From NCBI GenBank assembly GCA_002367715.1, contig DFDL01000031.1:1-29929 (forward strand): DNA of 29,929 nucleotides, given 5' to 3'. Within the stretch, counting starts at the first letter, position 1; each line of letters begins with the position of its first letter. Both the position numbers and the translations under genes were made by a program. Positions 7,854-15,239 of the stretch are shown here, in pieces. The notes under the pieces were generated by a model. That model was not told the origin of the DNA. It did not search any database and worked only from the letters and a program-made list of their open reading frames with translations. This DNA comes from Actinobacteria bacterium UBA3028. GTDB lineage: Bacteria > Actinomycetota > Actinomycetes > Nanopelagicales > Nanopelagicaceae.

Positions 7854-8608
7854 AACTAAAAGGTCAACATATATTTGTTACTGGTGGCGCTGATGGGATC
7901 GGGCGCGCAGTTGTACAAGACGCTGCCGATGCTGGAGCAAAGGTCTCGTTCTGCGATCTAAATGTGGAAAAAGGTAAGGCTTATGAGAGCGAGCTACGAG
8001 CTGGCGGACATCAGGCTTTCTTTATTGAAGGCAATGTTGGAAGCGTCGCACAGATGGAGGCGGTGCACAGCGCAATTACCAAAGAGTTTGGCGACGTTCA
8101 AGGCTTAGTAAATAACGCGGGACGAAATGCTTATTACGACCCAGTTGAGATGACCGAAGCCCAATGGGAAGATTTCATGAATGTAGATTTCAAGAGTGTC
8201 TGGGTCACCGCAAAACTTTGTTTACCTGCAATGCGCAAGGCTAAGAAGGGCGCGATTGTAAATATTTCATCAATCCATGCCCGAATGTCATACCCAAATT
8301 ACTTCCCATATGCCGCGGCAAAGTCTGGAATTTTAGGGCTGACTAGAAACCTAGCGCTAGATGAAGGTAGGCACGGCATTCGAGTGAACTCAGTTCTGCC
8401 CGGCTTTACCTTGACTCCGATGGTTGAAGATTACTTTGTAATGAATCCTGAAAAGCGCGCAGAGGCGCTCGCAGTCCAGCCTTTGGGACGCATGGCACAA
8501 CCAATTGAGATCGCGAAAGTAATTACCTTTCTATTAACTGATGATGCATCTTTCGTAAATGGCGCTGACTGGATTATCGATGGCGGCCTATCTGGAAGAT
8601 TTGCATAG
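7850..8608 (+). CDS. Classical SDR oxidoreductase
   Basis: A 252-residue SDR of typical length. TGGADGIG at 11-18 binds the cofactor, CDLN near 35-38 points to NAD preference, NNAG is at 88-91, the catalytic serine is S140/S141 in NISSIHA, and Y154/K158 are in YAAAK. The C-terminus NGADWIIDGGLSGRF is standard. Its ATG overlaps the aldolase stop, so it is translationally coupled to it, and only 6 bp separate it from the following extended SDR. It probably oxidises an aldose, polyol or aldonate that enters the KDG branch. The substrate is not determinable from sequence. Confidence 0.88.
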   Translation: MKLKGQHIFVTGGADGIGRAVVQDAADAGAKVSFCDLNVEKGKAYESELRAGGHQAFFIEGNVGSVAQMEAVHSAITKEFGDVQGLVNNAGRNAYYDPVEMTEAQWEDFMNVDFKSVWVTAKLCLPAMRKAKKGAIVNISSIHARMSYPNYFPYAAAKSGILGLTRNLALDEGRHGIRVNSVLPGFTLTPMVEDYFVMNPEKRAEALAVQPLGRMAQPIEIAKVITFLLTDDASFVNGADWIIDGGLSGRFA

Positions 8609-8614
8609 TCCAAG

Positions 8615-9490
8615 ATGAAGATTGTTGTCACCGGAGCCACTGGCTTACTCGGAAAGGCCACTGCTACACATCTTGTAGCTGCTGGCCATGAAGTTATCAG
8701 CGTTGATCGAAAAGCTGGAGATTTTGCAGCGGGCTCAGAGCTTGTCGTTGGAGATTTAACTGATCTTGATTTTTGTGACAAGGTGATTAGTGGCGCGGCT
8801 GGCGTTGTTCATCTGGGAGCAATTCCAAATCCAACTGATGCTAGACAATTTAACGTCTTTCAAAATAATACAGTAAGCACCTTCGCCGTCTTTACGGCAG
8901 CAGCACAGGCCAAAGTTAAGACCGTTGTATATGCATCTAGCCTCTCGGCATATGGCTTTGCTTACTCAGATGAATGGAGCTCACCTCTTTATGCGCCAGT
9001 CGATGAAGCACATCCCTTTATCTTCGAAGAGAGTTATGCGCTATCTAAAGAGGTTAATGAACGTTCAGCGCTAATGTGGTCGCGCAGATGTAAGACTGCT
9101 TTTGTTGGCATGCGCTTTCCTTGGACAAATACCCCAGAGAAAACTCTTGAACTTGCACGTAGATTTAACGATGAAGATAACTTGCCACCCGATCCAAGAT
9201 TTCCCAAAGGAATCGTCGCTAAAATTTTATGGACCTATTTAGATCTGCGCGATGCCGTAACTGCAATTGAGATAGTTCTAAATTCGGATATCACCGGCGC
9301 ATCTGTCTATAACTTTGCAGCGCCAGAGATAATGGCAAAGGCGCCAACGGCTGAGTTGATGGCTAAGTTCCATCCAACCACTGAGATTCGAAGCCCACTG
9401 CCTGGCCACACCGCCCCCCTTTCAAGCCAAGAATTTGTCGATACATTTGGTTACGCCCCAAGACATCTCATTAATCGAGATGAGATTTAG
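8615..9490 (+). CDS. Extended SDR (NAD-dependent epimerase/dehydratase family), uronate-dehydrogenase-like by context
   Basis: A 291-residue Rossmann protein. TGATGLLG at 6-13 provides GxxGxxG, V30/D31 ends strand two (NAD preference), VVHLGAIPNP follows at 64-73, the catalytic set is S108/S109 in YASSLSAYG and Y141/K145 in YALSK. The size fits uronate dehydrogenase or short nucleotide-sugar-epimerase-like proteins; no nucleotide-sugar pathway is nearby. In this island oxidation of a hexuronate or aldose to a lactone, which the SMP-30 protein could open, is a reasonable idea but remains inference. It is the last gene of the plus-strand operon and is followed by a 159-bp regulatory gap. Confidence 0.78.
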   Translation: MKIVVTGATGLLGKATATHLVAAGHEVISVDRKAGDFAAGSELVVGDLTDLDFCDKVISGAAGVVHLGAIPNPTDARQFNVFQNNTVSTFAVFTAAAQAKVKTVVYASSLSAYGFAYSDEWSSPLYAPVDEAHPFIFEESYALSKEVNERSALMWSRRCKTAFVGMRFPWTNTPEKTLELARRFNDEDNLPPDPRFPKGIVAKILWTYLDLRDAVTAIEIVLNSDITGASVYNFAAPEIMAKAPTAELMAKFHPTTEIRSPLPGHTAPLSSQEFVDTFGYAPRHLINRDEI

Positions 9491-9526
9491 CCTATTTTTC
9501 GAAGCAAAGCGTGGGGTTTGAGAGTA

Positions 9527-9554
9527 ATTTGGGTAACAGAACTGTTATCAAAAT
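9527..9554. promoter_or_regulatory. Palindromic candidate operator upstream of the sugar importer
   Basis: The core GGTAACAG-AA-CTGTTATC (9532-9549) is an inverted repeat with one mismatched pair; the dyad extends outward with AATTT on the left and AAAAT on the right, giving 11 matched of 14 pairs. It lies 15 bp upstream of a TTGACC -35-like element. Size and symmetry suit a dimeric repressor of the LacI or GntR type. No regulator gene is present in the window, so the protein is unknown. Confidence 0.5.
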
Positions 9555-9568
9555 AGGGCAAATCTGCC

Positions 9569-9597
9569 TTGACCTATCAGGGCCCCCCGACCAGAAT
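9569..9597 (+). promoter_or_regulatory. Putative promoter of the ABC importer operon
   Basis: TTGACC at 9569-9574 and CAGAAT at 9592-9597 are separated by 17 bp. This predicts transcription starting near 9604-9605, a leader of about 45 nt, and a GTGCAG/CTGCAC stem-loop (9605-9621) at the very 5' end of the mRNA. The -35 is close to consensus and the -10 is weaker. Confidence 0.45.
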
Positions 9598-9604
9598 TTG
9601 GCAA

Positions 9605-9637
9605 GTGCAGCCGATCTGCACATTTTATCTACGTAGA
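9605..9637. promoter_or_regulatory. Leader dyads before the binding-protein gene
   Basis: Two short symmetries lie in the presumed leader: GTGCAG-ccgat-CTGCAC (9605-9621), a 6-bp stem with a 5-nt loop, and the perfect 10-bp palindrome TCTACGTAGA (9628-9637) just before the start region. They may be an mRNA-stabilising 5' hairpin and a second operator half. Short palindromes can occur by chance. Confidence 0.3.
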
Positions 9638-9649
9638 GAATGGATATAA

Positions 9650-10906
9650 ATGTTAAAGAAATCAAAGCTAGCAGCAGTGCTAGCTGCAGTTGCACTTGTT
9701 GCAACTACAGCGCCAGCAGCTCCTGCCGCAGGAAACCTCGAAATCTTCACCTGGTGGGCATCAGGCGGAGAAGCAGCAGGTCTAGAAGGAATGACAACTG
9801 AATTCGTTAATCAGAATCCAGATACAACGTTCGTAAACGCTTCAGTTGCTGGTGCAGCTGGTGTTAACGCTAAGGGTGTTCTAGTTTCACGTATGGCTGC
9901 AGGTAACCCACCTGATACTTTCCAGGCACATGCTGGCGCAGAACTTTCATCTTATGTAAGAGCTGGACAGCTTGAAGATCTAACATCACTTTACAAGTCA
10001 GAAGGTTGGGACGAGATATTCCCAGCTGGCTTGATCAAGACCCTTACAACAAAGGGAAAGATCTACTCAGTACCAGTAAACATTCACCGTGCAAACGTTC
10101 TATGGTGGAACCCAGCAGCTGCTAAGAAGGCTGGAATCACTAAGGCACCTGAATCTCTAGATGCAATGATCGCTGACCTTAAGAAGTTCGAAAAGGTTGG
10201 AATTGATGGAATCGCACTAGCAGGACAAGGCGACTGGGCGATTGCTCACCTATTTGACTATGTACTTCTTGCTTCAATGGGAGCAGATAAGTTCAATGGT
10301 CTATGGAACGGAAAGACAAAGTGGGGTAGCAAAGATGTTAAGACAGCTATCAAGAAGTTCAAAACAGTCCTTTCCTACGGCAATGACAGCAAGTCACTTG
10401 ACTGGCCAGATGCAGGAAAGCTTGTAACTTCAGGTAAGGCCGGATTCTTCATCATGGGAGACTGGGCTTCATCACAATGGCAGTCAGAAGGCCTAAAGCT
10501 CGGTAAGGATTACACATGGGCTCCAGGTCCTGGTACAGCTGGTACTTACCAGTGGCTATCAGACTCATTCACACTTCCAAAGGGTGCTCCAAACCGTGAT
10601 GCCGGTATCGCATGGCTAAAGGTTTGTGGATCTCTTGCAGGACAAGATGCGTTCAACCCTAAGAAGGGTTCAATTGCAGTCCGTAAGGATTCAGATCCTA
10701 AGCTTTATGACAGCTACCTAAAGGCAGCTATGAAGTCATGGAAGACTGACACACTAGTTGGTTCAACTGTTCACGGCGTTAACTACGGAAACGCTGGAAT
10801 GGCTGCACTTAACTCTGCTGTAGGTAAGTTCTACGTAGGCGGAGCTAAGGATAAGAAGGGCTTTATCAAGGGCCTAAAGGCTGCTTACAAGCAAGACAAG
10901 GCATAG
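9650..10906 (+). CDS. ABC transporter sugar-binding protein (family 1 extracellular solute-binding protein)
   Basis: A 418-residue periplasmic-type binding protein. Residues 1-27 form a signal peptide with KKSK, a hydrophobic stretch and an alanine-rich APAAPAA end; mature protein would begin near GNLEIFTWWASGGE. There is no lipobox cysteine, which is unusual for a monoderm actinobacterium. Motifs typical of sugar binding proteins are GNPPDTFQAHAGAEL, SVPVNIHRANVLWWNP and FFIMGDWAS. It captures a sugar outside the cell and delivers it to the two permeases encoded downstream. Codon use differs by eye from neighbouring genes (a narrow set such as AAG, GCT/GCA and GGT/GGA), as expected of a very highly expressed gene. 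A strong hairpin follows the stop codon. Ligand unknown; uronic or amino sugars would fit the surrounding genes. Confidence 0.92.
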   Translation: MLKKSKLAAVLAAVALVATTAPAAPAAGNLEIFTWWASGGEAAGLEGMTTEFVNQNPDTTFVNASVAGAAGVNAKGVLVSRMAAGNPPDTFQAHAGAELSSYVRAGQLEDLTSLYKSEGWDEIFPAGLIKTLTTKGKIYSVPVNIHRANVLWWNPAAAKKAGITKAPESLDAMIADLKKFEKVGIDGIALAGQGDWAIAHLFDYVLLASMGADKFNGLWNGKTKWGSKDVKTAIKKFKTVLSYGNDSKSLDWPDAGKLVTSGKAGFFIMGDWASSQWQSEGLKLGKDYTWAPGPGTAGTYQWLSDSFTLPKGAPNRDAGIAWLKVCGSLAGQDAFNPKKGSIAVRKDSDPKLYDSYLKAAMKSWKTDTLVGSTVHGVNYGNAGMAALNSAVGKFYVGGAKDKKGFIKGLKAAYKQDKA

Positions 10907-10922
10907 TCAATAAGCTATTCCT

Positions 10923-10976
10923 AAATTGCAGAGAGATTCTGGTGGGACCGAAAGGTCCCACCAGAATTTGCAATTT
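10923..10976 (+). terminator. Strong intercistronic stem-loop between binding-protein and permease genes
   Basis: A perfect 14-bp stem, ATTCTGGTGGGACC (10936-10949) with GGTCCCACCAGAAT (10954-10967), is closed by a GAAA tetraloop. A second perfect 8-bp stem, AAATTGCA (10923-10930) with TGCAATTT (10969-10976), encloses it across an asymmetric internal loop. There is no run of T after it, so it may be an RNA 3'-end stabiliser or a partial terminator that keeps binding-protein mRNA in excess over permease mRNA. Confidence 0.75.
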
Positions 10977-11106
10977 AAGAGGAATTAATCACAATAAATT
11001 CACCGCAAGGCGCAGTTATTTGGTTAGAGTTCGTGAATTACACCGAACTCGTAATTTGAAATTTATAGATTTTGATCGGTTTTAGTTTTGAGAGGTGAGT
11101 GTTTAA
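10977..11106. other. Gap between hairpin and first permease gene
   Basis: This 130-bp stretch has no gene. It contains an inverted repeat GAGTTCG (11027-11033) and CGAACTC (11044-11050) with a 10-nt loop, which could be an operator or RNA hairpin, and an AT-rich TATAGAT (11064-11070) that might be a weak -10. A GAGAGGTGAG element precedes the GTG start at 11107. No convincing -35 was found. Confidence 0.35.
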
Positions 11107-12015
11107 GTGGCTTTAAAGAGCAAGAAACGTATTCAAAGTCATTGGGGCGGTTTCTTCTTCGTTCTTCCATCGATTATCGCAATGTCGATCTTCGTCTATG
11201 GAATGATCGGTTGGACCGTTAAGTTCTCACTGAGCAATCGAACAAGTGCGTGGAGTGTAGATAATAGTTTTGCTGGCCTTGCAAACTTCACCGGCCTTCT
11301 AGATGATCCAGAATTTACCCACGCCTTTTCAAACCTGGTTAAGTTCACACTTGTATTTATGATCGGAACTCTGCTCTCTGGTCTAATCATGGCCCTGCTC
11401 CTAGAAAAGGGAATCAAGGGCGAGGGGCTATTTCGTTCGATATATCTCTATCCAATGGCAATCTCATTTATCGCTATGGGTACATCTTGGCGCTGGCTTT
11501 TGGATTCAGCTGAAGGTGAAAAGGCAACTGGCATAAATTTAATTTTTCATAAAGCTGGACTCTCAGCTCTTGAAAATAGTTGGTACACATCTGAGAAAGG
11601 TTCGATGTATGCCATGGCACTTCCTGCCATCTGGCAGATGTCGGGCTATGTCATGGCTCTCTTCTTAGCAGGATTTCGGGGCATTCCAGATGATTTACGT
11701 GAAGCCGCTCGAGTCGATGGCGCATCAGAATTTAAAATCTACCGTCATATTTTATTCCCACAATTGAGCCCAACATTTCTAACTGTCTTAATTATTCTCG
11801 GACATATCTCGATGAAGGTCTTTGATCTAATTTACGGTATCGCAGGTAAGGGTTATGTAACTAAGGTTCTCGCTATCTATATGTGGCAGGTAATCTTTGA
11901 CTTCCAGAACTATGCAAAGGGCGCTGCAATCGCAGTAATTATTCTCGTAATGATCGCAATCGTAGTTATTCCATATCTAATCTATGTAAATAAGACAGAG
12001 GAGGCGAACAAGTGA
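11107..12015 (+). CDS. ABC sugar transporter permease, MalF/UgpA type
   Basis: A 302-residue inner-membrane protein with about six hydrophobic segments, the first at 14-37 and others near 77-99, 111-130, 167-190, 222-243 and 273-293. The permease-ATPase contact (EAA) loop EAARVDGASEFKIYRHI begins at E199. It starts with GTG, preceded by a GAGAGGTGAG element. It pairs with the next gene's product to form the channel and depends on an ATPase (MsmK/UgpC type) encoded outside this window. The gene follows the binding-protein gene after a hairpin, and its stop overlaps the next GTG start as GTGA, with a GAGGAGG Shine-Dalgarno inside its 3' end. Confidence 0.93.
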   Translation: MALKSKKRIQSHWGGFFFVLPSIIAMSIFVYGMIGWTVKFSLSNRTSAWSVDNSFAGLANFTGLLDDPEFTHAFSNLVKFTLVFMIGTLLSGLIMALLLEKGIKGEGLFRSIYLYPMAISFIAMGTSWRWLLDSAEGEKATGINLIFHKAGLSALENSWYTSEKGSMYAMALPAIWQMSGYVMALFLAGFRGIPDDLREAARVDGASEFKIYRHILFPQLSPTFLTVLIILGHISMKVFDLIYGIAGKGYVTKVLAIYMWQVIFDFQNYAKGAAIAVIILVMIAIVVIPYLIYVNKTEEANK

Positions 12016-12908
12016 GTTCAGATCTCGCATCCCGCGCTACGCAATCTAAGGACATCTCGCGTAATAAGAAGAAGCTAGATGGTAAAGGGCAGTTCTGGCT
12101 GGTCTTCCGTTATATAGCACTTAGCCTGCTCTTTGTTATTGCCGCGCTTCCGATCTACATCATGGTAATTAACTCTGTTAAAGGAATTACTGGAGTTGAT
12201 CAGGCCACAGCATTTATTCCGCCAACTTCTCTTGATTTTGGCGCCTGGGGTCCAACTTGGGATATTTTGCGTGAACCGATGTTTAGAACACTCTGGTTCG
12301 TGCTTCAATCCTCAATTATTTCAGCGATTATTGGATCGATAAATGGATTTGTATTTTCTAAGTGGCGCTTTAAAGGTTCAACAGTAATCTTTACAACTTT
12401 CTTATTCGGAATGTTCATTCCATATCAAGCAATCATGATTCCACTTACCCAGTTCAATAGGTGGGCGGGTATTGGTGGCACAATTTATGTGCTGGTCTTT
12501 GCACATGTTATTTACGGAATTCCAATCTGTACCTTGATCTTCCGTAACTATTATCAAGGCATTCCTAATGAGTTAATCGAGGCAGCTAGAGTTGATGGCG
12601 CGAGCATGGTTACCATCTATCGCTCAATTATTCTGCCGCTATCTATTCCAGGATTTGTTGTGGTGCTAATTTGGCAGTTCACATCAGCCTGGAATGACTT
12701 CTTATTCGCGATCTTCTTGACCGGTGGTTCGCCGAAGTTATCTGTGGCTACAACTGCACTTAACTTTATTACCGGTTCTGGAAACCAGGTCTACTACGGA
12801 AATAACATGACAGCATCGTTGATCGTCTCGATCCCAACGCTACTTGTCTATATGTTCCTTGGACGCTACTTCTTGCGCGGCCTGCTATCTGGTTCGCTAA
12901 AGGGTTAA
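12012..12908 (+). CDS. ABC sugar transporter permease, MalG/UgpE type
   Basis: A 298-residue membrane protein with a charged cytoplasmic N-terminus (RNKKKLDGK), a first membrane segment near 31-55 and further ones at roughly 94-115, 125-145, 155-177, 205-225 and 263-288. The EAA loop EAARVDGASMVTIYRS begins at E190. The start is GTG, overlapping the upstream stop, with GAGGAGG about 7 bases before it, a strong site ensuring equal expression of both permeases. It is the last gene of the importer operon and faces the RraA-like gene with only 8 bp between stop codons, with no terminator hairpin in that gap. Confidence 0.93.
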   Translation: MSSDLASRATQSKDISRNKKKLDGKGQFWLVFRYIALSLLFVIAALPIYIMVINSVKGITGVDQATAFIPPTSLDFGAWGPTWDILREPMFRTLWFVLQSSIISAIIGSINGFVFSKWRFKGSTVIFTTFLFGMFIPYQAIMIPLTQFNRWAGIGGTIYVLVFAHVIYGIPICTLIFRNYYQGIPNELIEAARVDGASMVTIYRSIILPLSIPGFVVVLIWQFTSAWNDFLFAIFLTGGSPKLSVATTALNFITGSGNQVYYGNNMTASLIVSIPTLLVYMFLGRYFLRGLLSGSLKG

Positions 12909-12916
12909 GCCAAAAA

Positions 12917-13567
12917 TTAAAGTACGCCGAATTTTTCGAAGGCGGCGCTAGGGGACATTCCCTCTTTAACTGCCTTTCGAAATAGGCTCTCACCTGAGTT
13001 CTTCTCAATAACTGCCTCAACAACTCTATCGATTGCCGCTACCGGCACGATTGTCACGCCATCGCTATCGCCAACAATTAGATCACCAGGATTGATAGCA
13101 ACACCATCAATTTCACAAGGCACGTTATGTTCTACTACTTCATAGCGGCCATTTATATCTATTGGCAGCGTGCCAGTTGCAAAGACCTTAAATCCCATTG
13201 AATCGGTCCGAGATAGATCGCGCGTTGGTCCATCGGTTAGGGCGCCAGCTACGCCTTTGAAAGCAGATGCAGTAGATAAGAGCTCGCCCCAGAGGGCAGC
13301 AAGTCCGGTGCGATTTGTCGGAGTTACATAAACTTGATCCTTGCCCACAGCATCTAGCGCCTTTAGAAGTCCGATATATGGAACTTCTGGAAAGTCATTA
13401 ACAATCTCTAGGCGAACCGGGAAGGCATAACCCAACATGATCCCAGAGCCCGAGATCATATTTATATCCTCATCTAGAACTTGATGGGTGTAGCCCAACT
13501 TATCTAGACAATCTGATGCAAGTGCCGATGTGAAAATCTTACGGAGCTCTTCGAGATTATGGGCCAT
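12917..13567 (-). CDS. RraA-like protein (HMG/CHA-aldolase or decarboxylase family)
   Basis: A 216-residue protein of the RraA/4-hydroxy-4-methyl-2-oxoglutarate aldolase family. Key motifs are WGELLSTA (93-100), GALTDGPTRDLS with D112, R116 and D117 (metal and pyruvate site), and GDLIVGDSDGVTIVP at 161-175. Enzymatic members cleave or decarboxylate 2-keto acids with a divalent metal; the E. coli RraA itself is an RNase E regulator lacking this activity. The D/R/D set here suggests an enzyme. A GGGGAAG Shine-Dalgarno precedes the ATG, inside the end of the upstream gene. It is the last of five tightly packed genes beginning with an HPS-like gene; HPS and RraA domains are fused in some archaeal proteins, which supports a shared pathway. 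Confidence 0.85.
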   Translation of the reverse strand: MAHNLEELRKIFTSALASDCLDKLGYTHQVLDEDINMISGSGIMLGYAFPVRLEIVNDFPEVPYIGLLKALDAVGKDQVYVTPTNRTGLAALWGELLSTASAFKGVAGALTDGPTRDLSRTDSMGFKVFATGTLPIDINGRYEVVEHNVPCEIDGVAINPGDLIVGDSDGVTIVPVAAIDRVVEAVIEKNSGESLFRKAVKEGMSPSAAFEKFGVL

Positions 13568-13570
13568 TTA

Positions 13571-14467
13571 TTACTTCCCCCAGTGTTTAGTAATTTTTTC
13601 CTTTAAAAATTCCGCGCTATCGATCATATTCTGCATTCCATCAACGCCATCCTCGATGCTGACCCAGCCAGTAAAACCCACGCCCCTTAGTATTGTAAAA
13701 ATTGCATCATAATCATTTAAGCCCTTACCGATTACACCGTGCTTAAAGAAAGAGACATATCCAGCGGTGCCGCCCTCTTGCCTTCGCAGCTCTTCAATTG
13801 TTCCACCAGCTAAATGGCGATCACTCGCCCCCACGGTGAGTACGCGGTGTTTTACCCGCTCGAGTAGTTCAAGTGGCTCTTCACCTGCTGCAATTGCATT
13901 AGATGGATCAAATTGCACACCAAATCTAGGAGAGTCAATTCTGGAAACTAAATCCACAAAGACATCTGACATCTGGGCGAACTCTGGCTCAGTCCAGAAA
14001 TCATCCTTGTAGTGATTCTCAATTACTAAAATCATGTCTAACTTCTCAGCCTCAACCAGGCACTTCTCAATTGCATCAACCACATAGCCCATACCCTCTT
14101 CGCGGGTAATATCTTTACGACGTTGGCCAGAGAGCACGCGGCAATATTTAGCGCCAAGCTCTGCTGACATCCGGATGCTATGAATCTCGTGATCAATCTC
14201 GCGCTGGCGAAGTACTGGATCTGGAATTGTGAAGTCGGGAGAGCAGCACATCATTGGGATAACCATCCCGGTTGCTTCCACATACTTTCTAATCTTTGGC
14301 CAATTGGCTTCATCTTTAAAGTCCGCAAAATTGTTATACATCTCAAGACCCTCAATACCCATGGCCTGTGACATATCTATCCACTCGTAGATACTCAATT
14401 TATTGGGCTCGACTAAATCTCGGATCCACCCTTTAGGAAATGCAGCAATCTTTGGTATCTGGCTCAT
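13571..14467 (-). CDS. Xylose-isomerase-like TIM-barrel sugar (phosphate) isomerase/epimerase
   Basis: A 298-residue TIM barrel of the AP-endonuclease-2/xylose isomerase superfamily. Likely metal ligands are E150 in LVIENHY, D187 in GVQFDPSN, the D216/H218 pair in GASDRHLAG, and E272 in VSIEDGVDG. Relatives include L-xylulose-5-phosphate and hexulose-6-phosphate 3-epimerases (UlaE, SgbU, HxlA partners) and tagatose epimerases. It is too short for mannonate dehydratase UxuA and lacks its features. The start directly abuts the upstream SDR stop codon, with GGAGAAG in the end of that gene serving as ribosome site. With the HPS/KGPDC-like gene in the same operon, a UlaD/UlaE-like pair acting on one keto-sugar phosphate is plausible. 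Confidence 0.82.
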   Translation of the reverse strand: MSQIPKIAAFPKGWIRDLVEPNKLSIYEWIDMSQAMGIEGLEMYNNFADFKDEANWPKIRKYVEATGMVIPMMCCSPDFTIPDPVLRQREIDHEIHSIRMSAELGAKYCRVLSGQRRKDITREEGMGYVVDAIEKCLVEAEKLDMILVIENHYKDDFWTEPEFAQMSDVFVDLVSRIDSPRFGVQFDPSNAIAAGEEPLELLERVKHRVLTVGASDRHLAGGTIEELRRQEGGTAGYVSFFKHGVIGKGLNDYDAIFTILRGVGFTGWVSIEDGVDGMQNMIDSAEFLKEKITKHWGK

Positions 14468-15238
14468 CTATAGCTTCTCCGGATTTCTTCCAATAATCGT
14501 GAACTGTTCTAATTCAACTACTGAGCCAGTAAATGGTCTTGACTCATCGCCTAGCCAGTAAATTGCGGCCTCGGCCATCTGCTCCGGAGTCGTCATTGCG
14601 CCAAATGGAATATCAGTTCGGGATAAAGTCTCTGGCCAACCAGGTTTCGCTCCAGAGGCGATCTTCTCCCGCTCTTCACGTTCAGTTAGAACCCATCCGG
14701 GATTAATCTGATTGATTCGAATTCCATGGACGCCATTGGCATTTGCAAGATTTCGTGTCATGGTCTGCATTCCACCTTTGCTGATGCTGTATGCCAGAAG
14801 TTTTGATTCACCGGTATATGCGTTGATAGAACCAATATTCAGAACCGATCCGCCACTCTTCTTTAGCTCCTCAAAGGCGGCCTTAATGAGGAATAAGGGA
14901 GCGGTTAAATTTACTTGAATCATGGCCCGGAAATGATCAAGCTCTTGCTCAGAAATATTAGTGCCACCAAAGAGCGCCGCGTTATTAACTAGACCATCAA
15001 TCTTTCCAAAGGCCAAAAGTGCGCTCTTTACAATTACTTCAGGTGCGCCATCTTGCATCAAATCTGCAATACATGGAACGGCGTTTCCACCGAGACGTTC
15101 CACAGTGGTCTTACCCTCTGCTTCATTTATTCCATGTACTAGAACCTTGGCACCTTCACGGATAGCAGCAGTTGCTATGGCGGCGCCAATCCCAGAAGTG
15201 CCACCTGTGATAATTATTGCTTTATCTTTTAACCGCAT
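14468..15238 (-). CDS. Classical SDR oxidoreductase
   Basis: A 256-residue SDR when started at the ATG at 15238. An in-frame ATG at 15274 would add 12 residues inside the upstream dehydrogenase gene and would not match the usual SDR N-terminus. TGGTSGIG is at 11-18, NNAA at 85-88 (alanine for the usual glycine), S137 in NIGSINA, and Y150/K154 in YSISK. INQINPGWVLTE is the usual post-catalytic stretch. The final strand lacks the common DGG motif, with TGSVVELEQF in its place, so the C-terminus and possibly the oligomer differ from its paralogues here. It lies 1 bp after the zinc dehydrogenase stop and abuts the next gene. Substrate unknown. Confidence 0.86.
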   Translation of the reverse strand: MRLKDKAIIITGGTSGIGAAIATAAIREGAKVLVHGINEAEGKTTVERLGGNAVPCIADLMQDGAPEVIVKSALLAFGKIDGLVNNAALFGGTNISEQELDHFRAMIQVNLTAPLFLIKAAFEELKKSGGSVLNIGSINAYTGESKLLAYSISKGGMQTMTRNLANANGVHGIRINQINPGWVLTEREEREKIASGAKPGWPETLSRTDIPFGAMTTPEQMAEAAIYWLGDESRPFTGSVVELEQFTIIGRNPEKL

Positions 15239-15239
15239 C

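Noticed and set aside
9492..9704. 70-residue minus-strand frame over the importer promoter
   Set aside because: It covers the regulatory gap and the signal-peptide codons of the binding protein; low-complexity leucine/serine composition and no homology recognised.
10936..10967. Classical intrinsic terminator
   Set aside because: The stem is perfect, but it is not followed by a T-run and is inside an ABC operon; I describe it as an intercistronic stem-loop that may terminate only partly.
13571..14467. Mannonate dehydratase UxuA
   Set aside because: The xylose-isomerase-like barrel is about 100 residues shorter than UxuA and its metal-site layout (E150, D187, E272) fits epimerases better.
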